A stretch of DNA of 32,834 nt from Candidatus Brockarchaeota archaeon (GTDB lineage Archaea > Thermoproteota > EX4484-205 > JAAOZO01): NCBI GenBank assembly GCA_017601145.1, contig JAFNIV010000019.1, positions 1-32,834 on the forward strand. The letters are read 5' to 3'. Shown here in pieces: positions 1 to 8,227 of the stretch; the first letter of the stretch is position 1; each line of letters begins with the position of its first letter. The notes beneath the pieces are model-generated. The model was not told the origin of the DNA. It worked only from the letters and a program-made list of their open reading frames with translations, and did not search any database. The position numbers were made by a program, and so were the translations under genes.

Positions 1-1
1 A

Positions 2-286
2 ACGTTTCAGTTCATGCTTGAATACAAGCTCCTCTGGAACGGGTTGCCTGTAAAATATGTTAATCCTAAAAACTCTTCTAAAACCTGCCCTCTCTGTTCT
101 GGAAGCATGGCTTCCTATGAGGGCAGGTTGATGAAATGCGAAGAATGTAACATAATCTTAGATAGAGACGTTGTAGCGGTATTGAACCTTCAGATGCGGG
201 GAGAAGGGTTCCCCCAAAGAGCCCTCGATGAAGTAATAGAGAGGGAAGGGTTAAGTAGGAATGAAACATCATCTATCTCTACTTAA
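2..286 (+). CDS. tnpB: TnpB (IS200/IS605-family OrfB), C-terminal part only
   Basis: This is the last 94 codons of a TnpB RNA-guided nuclease; the frame is open to the left window edge, so the gene starts outside. The visible part holds the C-terminal zinc ribbon (a CPLC pair and a CEEC pair) followed by LDRDVVAVLNL, the family's last RuvC motif with its catalytic Asp. The tail after it (about 35 residues) is typical of TnpB proteins whose 3' end doubles as the guide-RNA scaffold and element right end. The stop codon lies in the 3' arm of an inverted repeat (separate entry). The end of the gene overlaps the start of an open frame for a dehydrogenase fragment, so the element appears to have landed in that gene. 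Whether the TnpB is intact cannot be judged here. Confidence 0.85.
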   Translation, partial: TFQFMLEYKLLWNGLPVKYVNPKNSSKTCPLCSGSMASYEGRLMKCEECNIILDRDVVAVLNLQMRGEGFPQRALDEVIEREGLSRNETSSIST

Positions 287-289
287 CTC
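248..289 (+). repeat. Inverted repeat at TnpB stop codon, probable IS right-end hairpin
   Basis: TTAAGTAG at 251-258 is perfectly repeated in inverse as CTACTTAA at 279-286. Pairing extends outward with G250-C287, G249-T288 (wobble) and G248-C289, giving an 11-bp stem with a 20-base loop. IS200/IS605 right ends carry a hairpin at this place relative to the tnpB stop, so it is probably the right-end structure; the exact cleavage site cannot be fixed. Confidence 0.45.
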
Positions 290-1280
290 AGAACCCGCTC
301 CAGAGCTGATAAGCGAAAAAGTTAAACCCAATGCACTAAAGTATAACCTCAAAGAACTTTCAGCCTATTGGAATTTCGACCTTCATGTTAGTGAAGTAAA
401 AACTATTGATTTAAATCAAAAGATAGTGAAAACAAAAGATAAAGAATTAAGTTATGACATATTAGTAATAGCGGCAGGTTCAGAACCAAACTTTTTTGAA
501 GTTCTTGGAAAAGAGTTTATGATTCCTGCCTATAGCTTGTCAGATTTCACTTTAATAAACGAAAAAATGAAACAATTAAAAGAAAATTCAAAAGTAGTTG
601 TAGTTGGTGCTGGGTTTGTAGGTCTTGAAGTTGTGGCCGAAATACTCGACTTGTTTAATGCGCTAAAAAGAAGGATAAACCTCACAGTAATAGAAAAAAT
701 GGATGCTATACTTCCTGCATATCCCAATGACTTGGCCAAAAAACTAGCACTCGAGCACTTTAGCTCAAAAGGAATAAAAATACTTTTAGGAAAAGGTGTA
801 AAACAGGTAAACGAAGATAAAGTAATTCTAGAAGATGGGCAAGAGATCGAGGCTGATTTAACAATTTGGACTGCGGGCATAAAGGCATCAGAATTGTCGC
901 ATAGAATTTCAGGAGCGAAATTAAACAAAGGATGTATTGAAGTAGATGAAAAACTTTTAGTTAGAGGCAAAGAAGATGCGTTTGCAATAGGAGATATAGC
1001 CTATGTAAACATAGGAGGCAAATTGGCTCAGAAGATGGCAGGTGAAGCCCTGGAACAAGGAAAAACGGTTGCAAAGAATATAGCTCGTATAGCTAACAAT
1101 GAAAAACCGAATGTTACTCATAATATAGTTTATACAACAGATTTTCCTAAGGTTTTGCTTTCCTTAGGAGAAGGAAAAGCTATGCTCATTTTTGGGCCAC
1201 AGTATGCTACTGTAGGGACAGTGGAGTACTTCTTAAAAGTAAGGATAGACCAAGAAGAAATGATGCAAAGATTTCCATAA
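261..1280 (+). pseudogene. NDH-2-like NAD(P)H dehydrogenase / FAD disulfide-type oxidoreductase, 5'-truncated
   Basis: The open frame encodes most of a type II NADH dehydrogenase-like flavoprotein. Visible are YDILVIAAGSEP (end of the first FAD part), the second dinucleotide fold VVVVGAGFVGLEVVAEI that would bind NAD(P)H, TIWTAGIKA, and FAIGDIAYV, the FAD-contacting GD motif near the C-terminus. The N-terminal GxGxxG FAD-binding segment, normally in the first 15-20 residues, is absent; recognisable homology begins only some 10-15 codons after the ATG. The ATG itself lies inside the TnpB gene. I infer that a TnpB element replaced roughly the first 40-50 codons, so the product could not bind FAD normally and the gene is probably dead. 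The C-terminal end looks complete for archaeal relatives. It could instead be a partner of an intact copy elsewhere. Confidence 0.75.
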
Positions 1281-1281
1281 G

Positions 1282-1306
1282 AAGCTTTTGAATAAGCTTA
1301 TTTTTA
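1282..1306 (+). terminator. Possible terminator after the NDH-2 fragment
   Basis: AAGCTT at 1282-1287 is repeated (self-complementary) at 1294-1299 and can form a short stem, followed at once by a run of five T. It sits two bases after the stop codon. Archaeal termination mainly needs the T-run, so the hairpin may be incidental. Confidence 0.4.
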
Positions 1307-1393
1307 AACAAGTTAATATGGAAGTAGTTAAGAGTGAAGTATTGTACTGTATGCGCAGAAAAGATTTTAATCCACCTTTCGTAATTTTCATTA

Positions 1394-2062
1394 GTGAATA
1401 TTAGGCTGAAAAAAGATACTAAAAAAGTTTTGATGGATCTTTACTTCGAAGGTACAATAAAAAGAGAAATAGTGCTTAATGCGATGTTGAATGTTCCAAG
1501 AGAAGAATTTGTTCCTGAAGAATACAAAGCTTATGCTTACGAAGACATACCGATACCTATAGGTGAAGGCCAGACAGTTTCAGCACTTCATATGGTGGCA
1601 TTAATGTGCGAGTTAGTAGAGTTAAAGCCTGGAATGAAGGTTCTTGAGATTGGCACTGGCTCAGGCTACATGGCCTCAGTTTATAGTGAAATAGTAGGTA
1701 GAAGTGGTCATGTTTACACTTTGGAGATTTTACCAAGTCTAGCAAAAAAAGCAATGAAAAATATACTAAAAGTTAATCATGGACTGAATATAGACATAAT
1801 AGTAGCTGATGGCAGTATAGAACTCCCTCTTAGGATAGAGTTTGATGCAATCATAGTTACTGCCTCAGCTCCAGACCTACCTGAAAACCTTGTAAAGAAA
1901 CTTAAGAAAAATGGTAAAATGGTGGTTCCAGTAGGTTCATTAAGCTTTTACCAGAATTTAATACTAGTGGAAAAAGACGAAAAAGAAAAAGTTAGAACTC
2001 ACAATTTTGGATCAGTCATGTTTGTACCACTTAAAGGACTAAAAGGAAGTTCTAAAACTTAA
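1394..2062 (+). CDS. pcm: Protein-L-isoaspartate O-methyltransferase
   Basis: This cytosolic enzyme uses S-adenosylmethionine to methylate isoaspartyl residues in damaged proteins, a repair step. The sequence shows the family pattern: VPREEFVPEE near residue 35, the substrate-side motif IPIGEGQTVSALHMVA near 55, and the SAM-binding motif VLEIGTGSGYMA near 85, followed by DAIIVTASAPDLP and GKMVVPVG. At 222 residues it matches the usual length. The start chosen is GTG; a 28-codon ORF (1318-1404) overlaps it by 11 bases and I give that ORF no weight. The 3' end overlaps the convergent protease gene by four bases. Regulation is not visible apart from the upstream AT-rich gap. Confidence 0.92.
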   Translation: MNIRLKKDTKKVLMDLYFEGTIKREIVLNAMLNVPREEFVPEEYKAYAYEDIPIPIGEGQTVSALHMVALMCELVELKPGMKVLEIGTGSGYMASVYSEIVGRSGHVYTLEILPSLAKKAMKNILKVNHGLNIDIIVADGSIELPLRIEFDAIIVTASAPDLPENLVKKLKKNGKMVVPVGSLSFYQNLILVEKDEKEKVRTHNFGSVMFVPLKGLKGSSKT

Positions 2063-4080
2063 AACAATTTTAAAAAATAGGACAGTAAAAGATTTGAAGG
2101 TGTGTAGAAGAAAGATCCAAAAATAGAATTAAAAAATCTATAGCTAAGTTTAAAATTTCTTTTTGCGAACAAAATAAAAAGTAGAAGTAAAAATGATACG
2201 AGAATGATAACTCGTGAATAGTCTTTTTTCCATCTCGCTATTAGTACCTTTGGTCCATCTATCCTTACAGTTAAGGAAGAATTGCTACTTTCTATATCTC
2301 CTGACCACTTTTCAAATATATTTAATATGAGTAATCCTTCTGAAGTTGGATAAACAACAATTTTCGCATATGATCCTTGGTCATACCATCCTGAACCGTT
2401 TACAAATCCTAATGGGGAAGTAGCATTCACATAAAATTGCTTCTTCCATACTGCTTCAAATTCCTTTGGGCCATCAATGTATACTTTAAGTACGTTTGAA
2501 GAGGAATTACAGCTTCCAACCCATTTAAGAAAGACGTATCTCTCTACTTTAGATACCTCAAAGAAGTATTCTGACAATATGGTAACGGTCTCTCCCTTAA
2601 ATGCCCAAGATGATGAATTTAATACTTTTCCCACTCCTCCACTTATTGTTATAAAGTATTGGACGTAATATATTGGACTTAAATTCATTGGTTTCATTAC
2701 ATTTATTTGTATTAAAGGATCTTTAGACGAATGGTTCCAACTCATAAAAATCAGGCGCGATTTGTTGTTAAAAGTAACAATTTCTTCAGCCTTTAAAATT
2801 ATCGAGGTACCATTTTCGTACCATCCCGAAGAAAAGTTTGTATATTTATCAAAATTAATGTTAACGTAGTAGTAGCATTTCCATATAGCATGTAAGCTGA
2901 TAGGTCTATTTACTAAGAACGAAAAGTTTTGTTGGTTTGTTTGAATACTCCCACTCCAAGAGTAAAAAGTATACATAACGTATGACTCATTTTTAAACCT
3001 TGGAACTGTACTTACCTTTGCAATACTGTTATTGTCATACCACCCACTTCCATAAGCAAAACTCAAATAGTTAGGAGTCACGTTTACAAAATATTGCGGT
3101 ATCCAAATTGCTTCTTCTGAAACATCTCCTATAATTTTAATATAAAAACTTCTAGAGCTTCCAGAATAAGAACCAGAACCTTTTCCAATCCATCCAATAA
3201 ATCTATACCTAAAAGTTGAATTTATTTTGTAAGTTTCATTTACACTTATGTAAACATAGTTTTCGAATAAGTACCACCCAGATGTCACATTAGAACCATA
3301 CGCGTTAACTAAGTTAAGTCTAAAGTAAACTGCTTCTTTATACGGAATGTTATTAGGTAAGGAAACACTTAAGGTATTAACACTTTCATATATTCCAGTT
3401 TCTAGCCACTTGTAGATTACGGAAAGAGCATAAATGTCTAAAGTTGAAGGATAAATCGTATCTTGAACTGTTGAGCTTAAATCAAAACTGTAGTACATTA
3501 GCTCAGGTCCGTTTATTGTACTCTCTTGTGAAGCATGCCCAAGCCCTAATGAATGTCCAATTTCATGTGCAACAACATTCCTAATTTGAGTATAACTTAA
3601 TTTTTCTCCGTAGACTTCTGATGCTATTACAATTGTTGCGTTTACTAGCTTTCCGCTATCTTTATAGTATCTATAATCTGTAAAACCTGCTATTCCATCT
3701 GTTATTTCTTTATAAAATCTTATGTAGATATCGTAATGTGAAGAAAAGTTAACGTCAAGAACGAAAACGTTAAACGTAATCTTATTTAAGTAGCTTGCTC
3801 CATAAGCATTAGTATAAGCGTTAATTGAAGCTTTCCAAGAATCTATTGCAAGTCTTGCGAAAACTAAATATTTTTCATCGAACCATGAAGAAGAATTTGG
3901 AATAAGCAAGACGTTTATATTTACATGATCCCAAGAGCAATTTTCTAGGTCTATTGAAAATGTTGTAGTTCTTATGTATGAGGACTCTTTTAAGTTAATA
4001 TCTTGAAAAGAAGCATAGAGCGAAGGTAACAGTGATGCGACTGCAAAAAAGAACAGAAAATAAGAAACTTTAAGCTTCAT
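2059..4080 (-). CDS. Secreted, membrane-anchored matrixin-like zinc metalloprotease with repeats
   Basis: A 673-residue predicted surface protease. Residues 1-24 form a signal peptide. The catalytic part (about 45-225) has the metzincin zinc site HEIGHSLGLGH (His172, Glu173, His176, His182) and a following Met-turn candidate at LMYYSF (Met195), as in M10 matrixins. From about 235 to 620 there are five degenerate repeats of roughly 75 residues, each running from Y-V-N through SGWY to WSG and ending in a W-K or IW; similar repeats occur in thermopsin-type and InlB-B-like archaeal surface proteins. Many NxS/T sites suggest N-glycosylation outside the cell. A hydrophobic segment near the C-terminus (VIILVSFLLLLFILFA) followed by a basic stretch should anchor it. 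A TATA box 26 bases upstream of the ATG implies a leaderless mRNA. Confidence 0.82.
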   Translation of the reverse strand: MKLKVSYFLFFFAVASLLPSLYASFQDINLKESSYIRTTTFSIDLENCSWDHVNINVLLIPNSSSWFDEKYLVFARLAIDSWKASINAYTNAYGASYLNKITFNVFVLDVNFSSHYDIYIRFYKEITDGIAGFTDYRYYKDSGKLVNATIVIASEVYGEKLSYTQIRNVVAHEIGHSLGLGHASQESTINGPELMYYSFDLSSTVQDTIYPSTLDIYALSVIYKWLETGIYESVNTLSVSLPNNIPYKEAVYFRLNLVNAYGSNVTSGWYLFENYVYISVNETYKINSTFRYRFIGWIGKGSGSYSGSSRSFYIKIIGDVSEEAIWIPQYFVNVTPNYLSFAYGSGWYDNNSIAKVSTVPRFKNESYVMYTFYSWSGSIQTNQQNFSFLVNRPISLHAIWKCYYYVNINFDKYTNFSSGWYENGTSIILKAEEIVTFNNKSRLIFMSWNHSSKDPLIQINVMKPMNLSPIYYVQYFITISGGVGKVLNSSSWAFKGETVTILSEYFFEVSKVERYVFLKWVGSCNSSSNVLKVYIDGPKEFEAVWKKQFYVNATSPLGFVNGSGWYDQGSYAKIVVYPTSEGLLILNIFEKWSGDIESSNSSLTVRIDGPKVLIARWKKDYSRVIILVSFLLLLFILFAKRNFKLSYRFFNSIFGSFFYTPSNLLLSYFLKLF

Positions 4081-4100
4081 GAAAAAAGATTTTTTTACAT

Positions 4101-4112
4101 AAATATTTAAAT
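4101..4112 (-). promoter_or_regulatory. TATA box for the metalloprotease gene
   Basis: Read on the minus strand the bases spell CATTTAAATATTT, an archaeal TATA element centred about 26 bases upstream of the ATG. This spacing predicts transcription starting at or next to the start codon. Confidence 0.6.
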
Positions 4113-4113
4113 G

Positions 4114-4500
4114 TTCTAGTTACTTAACATAGTATACAGTAAATTAAACTCTCCCAAAAAGATAGTCTAAGACAAGACCTTTACTTACTTCACGCTCATC
4201 GTTCTTATAAACTTTAGAAGTGATAACAGAAGAGATCGCATCCAGAAACAAATTGACTTATTGATCCAATAAGCTAGTAGCTTGCATATAGTAAGTGTAA
4301 CAGAAGAAGAAAACTAAATTGGATCATTCAGTACGAAAAATCTTTTTGTATTTGTCATCTTTACATCTGTGCTTTAACTACTTTCTAACTTTTCAATCAT
4401 ACAAGTAAGGTTACAAATAAAATATGACATGTACTAAATTTTAAGTGCCTTAACTATTAGTAGTATTGATAATAATTGTAGTTTTACAATCTTTGTAGCA
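4114..4500. other. Intergenic stretch with an inverted repeat, no gene seen
   Basis: No convincing coding sequence in either strand. It holds a perfect 9-bp inverted repeat (TGATCCAAT at 4262-4270, ATTGGATCA at 4318-4326) with a smaller palindrome AAGCTAGTAGCTT at 4271-4283 between the arms. The role is unknown; it could be an IS footprint or a structured transcript. Confidence 0.4.
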
Positions 4501-4662
4501 CTATTCTATTGGTTCAAACTGATCCTTACTTGCACCACATACAGGGCATACCCAATTTTCTGGAAGTTTTTCGAAGGGCGTACCAGGAGGAATATTTGAT
4601 TCTGGGTCTCCTACTTCTGGATCATAAACATACCCACACACTGTACACCTGTATTTCTTCAT
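4501..4662 (-). CDS. Rubredoxin
   Basis: Small iron protein that carries single electrons, often to oxygen- or peroxide-reducing enzymes in anaerobes and microaerophiles. Both iron-binding loops are present, CTVCGY and CPVCGA, with the conserved YDPEVGDPE and PENWVCP segments; 53 residues is the normal size. The open frame extends eight codons further up (to 4686), but the family begins MKKYRC, and a TATA box at 4696-4704 predicts transcription starting near 4674, downstream of the earlier ATGs, so I place the start at 4662. It is transcribed alone; its redox partner is not in the window. Confidence 0.93.
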   Translation of the reverse strand: MKKYRCTVCGYVYDPEVGDPESNIPPGTPFEKLPENWVCPVCGASKDQFEPIE

Positions 4663-4694
4663 TTCTTTATCATTTATCATATACATTTCGATTA

Positions 4695-4704
4695 GTATTT
4701 AAAT
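4695..4704 (-). promoter_or_regulatory. TATA box for rubredoxin
   Basis: Minus-strand reading ATTTAAATAC. The distance places the transcription start about 12 bases before the MKKYRC start codon, which decides between the possible starts. Confidence 0.55.
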
Positions 4705-5014
4705 CTTTCTTCTGTGAAAGATAATGTATACAATTTTTTCCTAAAGTTCGAAACTCAACCTGAGAAACATTTATTAGTTTGTTGAATATTAAATATCGTA
4801 CAAAAAATACTAGTTGGAATTTCTATGAAGCGAAAGTCATATACGATATCACGACACTTTCTGGAAAGAATCTTAAGTATTTGTTAACAAAAAAGTTGTT
4901 AAAGTTTTTAAAACATTTTTAGGAAAGAGTTTTCTTGTAGTTTAACTTTATCGAAATGATTTTTTGATAATGCTTAGGTATACTAAACATAAAGTGGCAA
5001 TAGAATTATGAAAA
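4705..5014. other. Intergenic stretch, nothing recognised
   Basis: About 300 AT-rich bases between divergent promoters for rubredoxin and the following gene. I see no ORF, no RNA gene and no clear repeat. Confidence 0.4.
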
Positions 5015-5026
5015 GCTTAAATACTT
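5015..5026 (+). promoter_or_regulatory. TATA box for the amidotransferase-like gene
   Basis: GCTTAAATACTT centred near 5020, 26 bases before the ATG at 5046, which implies a leaderless transcript and supports that start over the upstream one at 5028. Confidence 0.6.
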
Positions 5027-5045
5027 TTTGATACTACTATATAAT

Positions 5046-5858
5046 ATGAACAAACAAATTAAAGTTTTATACGTTGGAGATGCAGGACTAGTTTTTGGTC
5101 CAATGATCTTTGAATCCCCATTCATTATAGAAACTAAAGATGCATACATAAGAAATTGGGCTCAATACTTAATAGATTCTCTTAAGAAATACAACGATAT
5201 TTCAATTACTCATATGTCTTCAGTTCAAGCCTACAGAGACTTTCCTAAAGACTATGATAAGTTAAGGGAGTATGATGTGGTATTTTTAAGCGACGTTTCT
5301 TCAGAGGTGCTTCGTTTTTATCCTGAATTTTTTCCAATAGAGGAGCTTAGAGAAGTAACACTATTAAAAGAGAAGGAGTATGTTGGAATGCCCGATAGAT
5401 TAGAGTTAGTTAAGAGATTCGTCGAAGAAGGAGGTGCTCTAATAATGGCTGGTGGTTGGTATTCATTTTCAGGAAGATTTGGAAATGGGGCTTGGTATAG
5501 AACTCCAATAGCTGAAATTTTACCAGTTCAAATTTCAGAAGTTGATGATAGAGTTGAAACTCCAACAGGGGTTATGGTTAAAGTAGTAGACAATAATCAT
5601 GAAATCGTAAGAGGAATTCCTTGGGATACATGCCCGCCTTTTCTTGGATATAACAAGCTTAAGCTAAAAGATGATTCTTTACTCCTTGCTACGATTGGAG
5701 AATCAAATGATCCCCTAATTGTTTTAAGTAAGAGATACGATGAAAGAGTAATGGTTTTTACCTCTGATCCAGTTTTACATTGGGGTATAAATTTCGTGAA
5801 ATGGGAATATTATCCAGAGTTTTGGTATAGAGTATTTAATTGGTTGCGAAGAAAATAG
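5046..5858 (+). CDS. Putative glutamine amidotransferase-like (class I GATase-like fold) protein
   Basis: A 270-residue cytosolic protein of the 'putative cytoplasmic protein / GATase1-like' type. It opens with KVLYVGDAGLVFGPMIFESPF, has YDVVFLSDVSS near residue 80 where the fold's second strand falls, then VKRFVEEGGALIMAGGWYSFSGR, typical of this group, and a C-terminal VMVFTSDPVLHWG. The usual nucleophile elbow of true glutamine amidotransferases (G-x-C-x-G) is not present; the corresponding position reads MAGGWYSF, so glutaminase activity is not expected. Substrate and pathway are unknown. The start at 5046 follows from a TATA box 26 bases upstream. The gene stands alone between rubredoxin and the hydrogenase operon. 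Confidence 0.7.
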   Translation: MNKQIKVLYVGDAGLVFGPMIFESPFIIETKDAYIRNWAQYLIDSLKKYNDISITHMSSVQAYRDFPKDYDKLREYDVVFLSDVSSEVLRFYPEFFPIEELREVTLLKEKEYVGMPDRLELVKRFVEEGGALIMAGGWYSFSGRFGNGAWYRTPIAEILPVQISEVDDRVETPTGVMVKVVDNNHEIVRGIPWDTCPPFLGYNKLKLKDDSLLLATIGESNDPLIVLSKRYDERVMVFTSDPVLHWGINFVKWEYYPEFWYRVFNWLRRK

Positions 5859-6171
5859 TGTGGTTTTTCAACGTCAATTATAACAAGTTCTGTAGTTCTT
5901 AATAAAATTCGAGAGCGCTAGTCTCCATTAAAGTAACTTAAATTTTTAAGTTCTTACCAATATTAGGAACTGTTCTAAAAAAGAAAAAAGTGTTAGATAT
6001 TGAGCTAGTAAAATCTTTATAATAACTATAAAGTCATTGCGTAGCCATAAGGTAAAGATTTTCATCGTGATTCAAACAGGCACTCTCTAAAAAATTTTAA
6101 ACAAATTTGTTAATTCACAAGAATTAGCACTACTAATGTAAGTTGTTTTAAACAAGAATAAGCAGAGTAAT
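5859..6171. other. Intergenic stretch upstream of the hydrogenase operon
   Basis: No gene seen. It holds an AT-rich inverted repeat CTTTATA (6015-6021) / TATAAAG (6027-6033) whose arms match the outer arms of the copA operator; it lies about 140 bases upstream of the operon's TATA box, so its meaning is uncertain. Confidence 0.4.
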
Positions 6172-6181
6172 GCTTAAATCT
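6172..6181 (+). promoter_or_regulatory. TATA box for the hydrogenase operon
   Basis: GCTTAAATCT centred near 6177, about 27 bases before the first ATG at 6204, so the operon probably starts as a leaderless message. Confidence 0.55.
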
Positions 6182-6203
6182 ACTATTTTAAAGATCATGA
6201 CTA

Positions 6204-6647
6204 ATGCTTCTAAGTAAGTTAAAAAGTTGGAGTAGGAAAAAGAGTTTATGGGTTTTTCATGTTAATACTGGGTCGTGTAATGGTTGCGACATTGAAATAT
6301 TAGATATTTTTACTCCAAGGTATGATGCTGAACGATTTGGAATAAAACTTGTAGGTTCACCAAGGCATGCTGACGTACTCTGTGTTACTGGTGCAATAAC
6401 AAGAAAAAACATTGATAAAGTGAAAACTATTTATGATCAAACTCCTAACCCAAAATATGTTGTTGCTATTGGAGCTTGTGCTGTTTCTGGTGGTATAGTT
6501 AGAGAAGCTTACAACGTATTAGGAGGAGTTGATAAGCTAATTCCAGTTGATGCGTATGTTTATGGTTGTCCACCGTCTTCAGAGACTATACTTTTTGCAT
6601 TGAAAGAGCTCTCGAACAAAATTGGTGAAAAAACAAATGAACGTTGA
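6204..6647 (+). CDS. Group 4 [NiFe] hydrogenase small subunit (NuoB homologue)
   Basis: First gene of the ten-gene operon. The 147-residue protein would hold the [4Fe-4S] cluster next to the nickel site. Cluster ligands are Cys25 and Cys28 (SCNGCDIE), Cys92 (GACAVSGG) and Cys122 (YGCPPSSE). The first pair is spaced CxxC as in Ech, Mbh and Hyc-type hydrogenases; true complex I NuoB has adjacent cysteines. YDAERFGIKLVGSPRHADVLCVTG is also the hydrogenase form. It is a soluble subunit expected on the cytoplasmic side of the membrane. The next gene overlaps it by 11 bases. Annotation pipelines would likely call it NuoB; the residues favour hydrogenase. Confidence 0.85.
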   Translation: MLLSKLKSWSRKKSLWVFHVNTGSCNGCDIEILDIFTPRYDAERFGIKLVGSPRHADVLCVTGAITRKNIDKVKTIYDQTPNPKYVVAIGACAVSGGIVREAYNVLGGVDKLIPVDAYVYGCPPSSETILFALKELSNKIGEKTNER

Positions 6648-7053
6648 AGAAGCATTAATTAGAAATGGTTTTTCGTTTACTAAAGATAAAAATGGAAACT
6701 TATGGTTGGATGTAAAAAGTGAAGATGTCACTAAAGTACTAACAGAACTAAAAACTATAGGGTTGAATTTTCTGTCGTGTGTTTCTGGAGTAGACTGCCT
6801 TGACAAAGGTTTTTGTCTAATATATCATCTCTTAAGTTTAGAGGACTATAATATTGTGGTAAACGTGAAGACTTACATTGGTAGAGAAGATCCAAGAATT
6901 TCTTCAGTAAGTAGTATATTTAAAGTTGCAGAACTTTATGAAAGAGAAGTTTTCGACTTGCTTGGAATAAAATTTATTGGTCATCCAAACTTAAAACGAA
7001 TCCTTTTACCAGAAGATGTTCCAGAAGATTATCATCCTCTTAGGAAGATGTGA
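6637..7053 (+). CDS. nuoC: 30-kDa-type subunit (NuoC / hydrogenase EchD-like)
   Basis: A 138-residue soluble subunit that joins small and large subunits in complex I and group 4 hydrogenases. The C-terminal signature is clear: VAELYEREVFDLLGIKF, GHPNLKRILLPED and PEDYHPLRK. Start chosen at ATG 6637, nine bases after a GGTG ribosome site and overlapping the previous gene; upstream TTG/GTG codons in the frame at 6622 and 6625 are less likely. It carries no cofactor. The ending HPLRK is where complex I NuoC proteins normally meet NuoD, here a separate gene starting one base after this stop. Confidence 0.85.
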   Translation: MNVEEALIRNGFSFTKDKNGNLWLDVKSEDVTKVLTELKTIGLNFLSCVSGVDCLDKGFCLIYHLLSLEDYNIVVNVKTYIGREDPRISSVSSIFKVAELYEREVFDLLGIKFIGHPNLKRILLPEDVPEDYHPLRKM

Positions 7054-7054
7054 A

Positions 7055-8221
7055 ATGTCATCAGTACCATTAGGTCCGCTTCATCCCGCTTTTAAAGAAC
7101 CAATAAACTTTAAGTTAAAATTAGAAGGTGAATTTGTGACAGATGCTGAAGTTAGAATAGGTTATACACATAGAGGCATAGAAAAGCTTGGAGAGAAAAA
7201 AACATGGATACAATTTATTTTTATATCTGAAAAGATTTGTGGTATTTGTTCATCATCGCATCAAGGATGTTATGTTCAAGGAGTAGAAAGACTTACTGGG
7301 ATTGTTCCAGAAAAAAGAGGGATATACATAAGAACACTAACTTGGGAATTGGAAAGAATGCATAGTCATTTACTTTGGCTTGGGGTCCTTATGCATGAAA
7401 TAGGTATTGAAACAATGTTTATGTATACTTGGAGAGATAGAGAAAGAGTTCTTGATATACTTGAGAAACTAGGAGGCAGAAGAGTTGCCTATAGTGCAAT
7501 AACATATGGAGGAGCAAGAAGGGATCTTTCTGATAGTCTAATTCAACAAATTATAAGGTTAAGTGATTTCATTTTAGAAAGAAGCAAGTTTTATGAGAAC
7601 TTCATACTTAACGACAAAAGATTTTTGGCTAGAACTAAAGGTATTGGGACACTAGCCAAAGCTGAAGCTGAAGAGCTAAGTGTTGTTGGACCAGTTGCAA
7701 GAGCTTCAGGGATACCAATAGATGTTCGAAAGACAGGTTATGCTGCTTACTATGAGGCCCCATTTGAAGTAGTAGTGGAAAAAGAAGGTGATGTTAATGC
7801 TGGTGCTTTAGTAAGAGCTAAAGAGCTTGAAGTTTCTGCCAACATAATAAAATGGATCGTAAAAAACCTCCCTCAGGGCAAAATAAACGTTGAGGTAGCA
7901 CCTTTTTCAAAGTTGCCTGAAGGTGAAACTATTTCTAGAGTTGAAGCTCCAAGAGGCGAACTATTTTACTACTTGAAGAGCAATGGTTCAACAAACTTAG
8001 AAAGAATAAAAATAAGAACTCCAACTTTAGCTAATATTCAAGCTGTTGCTCATACTTTAAAGGGGCATTACTTAGCAGATGTTCCTGTGATAGCTGCTGG
8101 GATTGATCCATGTATGGGTTGTATGGATAGAGTTGTGACCCTAAATGAAAAGGGAAAGAAAAAAGTAATGACTGAGACTGAGCTTATTGACTATGGTATA
8201 AAGTGGTATGAAAAAGGTTAG
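7055..8221 (+). CDS. Group 4 [NiFe] hydrogenase large (catalytic) subunit, NuoD homologue
   Basis: This 388-residue subunit should carry the NiFe active site. Both ligand motifs are complete: EKICGICSSSH with Cys62 and Cys65, and DPCMGCMDR with Cys353 and Cys356. Complex I NuoD has lost these cysteines and instead has a GPxHPxxH quinone-site histidine; here the N-terminus reads GPLHPAFKEPINF, the hydrogenase form. About 30 residues follow the DPCxxCxxR motif, as in precursors that a maturation protease trims after the Arg; no maturation gene lies in the window. The start at ATG 7055 is one base after the preceding stop. The likely reaction is ferredoxin-linked proton reduction or H2 oxidation tied to ion pumping. 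The pipeline name may be NuoD. Confidence 0.85.
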   Translation: MSSVPLGPLHPAFKEPINFKLKLEGEFVTDAEVRIGYTHRGIEKLGEKKTWIQFIFISEKICGICSSSHQGCYVQGVERLTGIVPEKRGIYIRTLTWELERMHSHLLWLGVLMHEIGIETMFMYTWRDRERVLDILEKLGGRRVAYSAITYGGARRDLSDSLIQQIIRLSDFILERSKFYENFILNDKRFLARTKGIGTLAKAEAEELSVVGPVARASGIPIDVRKTGYAAYYEAPFEVVVEKEGDVNAGALVRAKELEVSANIIKWIVKNLPQGKINVEVAPFSKLPEGETISRVEAPRGELFYYLKSNGSTNLERIKIRTPTLANIQAVAHTLKGHYLADVPVIAAGIDPCMGCMDRVVTLNEKGKKKVMTETELIDYGIKWYEKG

Positions 8222-8227
8222 AATAAA

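Noticed and set aside
530-970. 146-codon ORF on the minus strand
   Set aside because: It lies wholly antisense to the NDH-2-like frame, which has clear motifs; its product shows no recognisable pattern.
1318-1404. 28-codon ORF overlapping the methyltransferase start
   Set aside because: No ribosome site, no promoter at the right distance, and no recognisable motif; probably chance.
5878-5893. TATAAC near 5881 as another metal operator
   Set aside because: Only the left half-site is present (TTCTGT at the right half-site), and it lies after a stop codon, not in a promoter.
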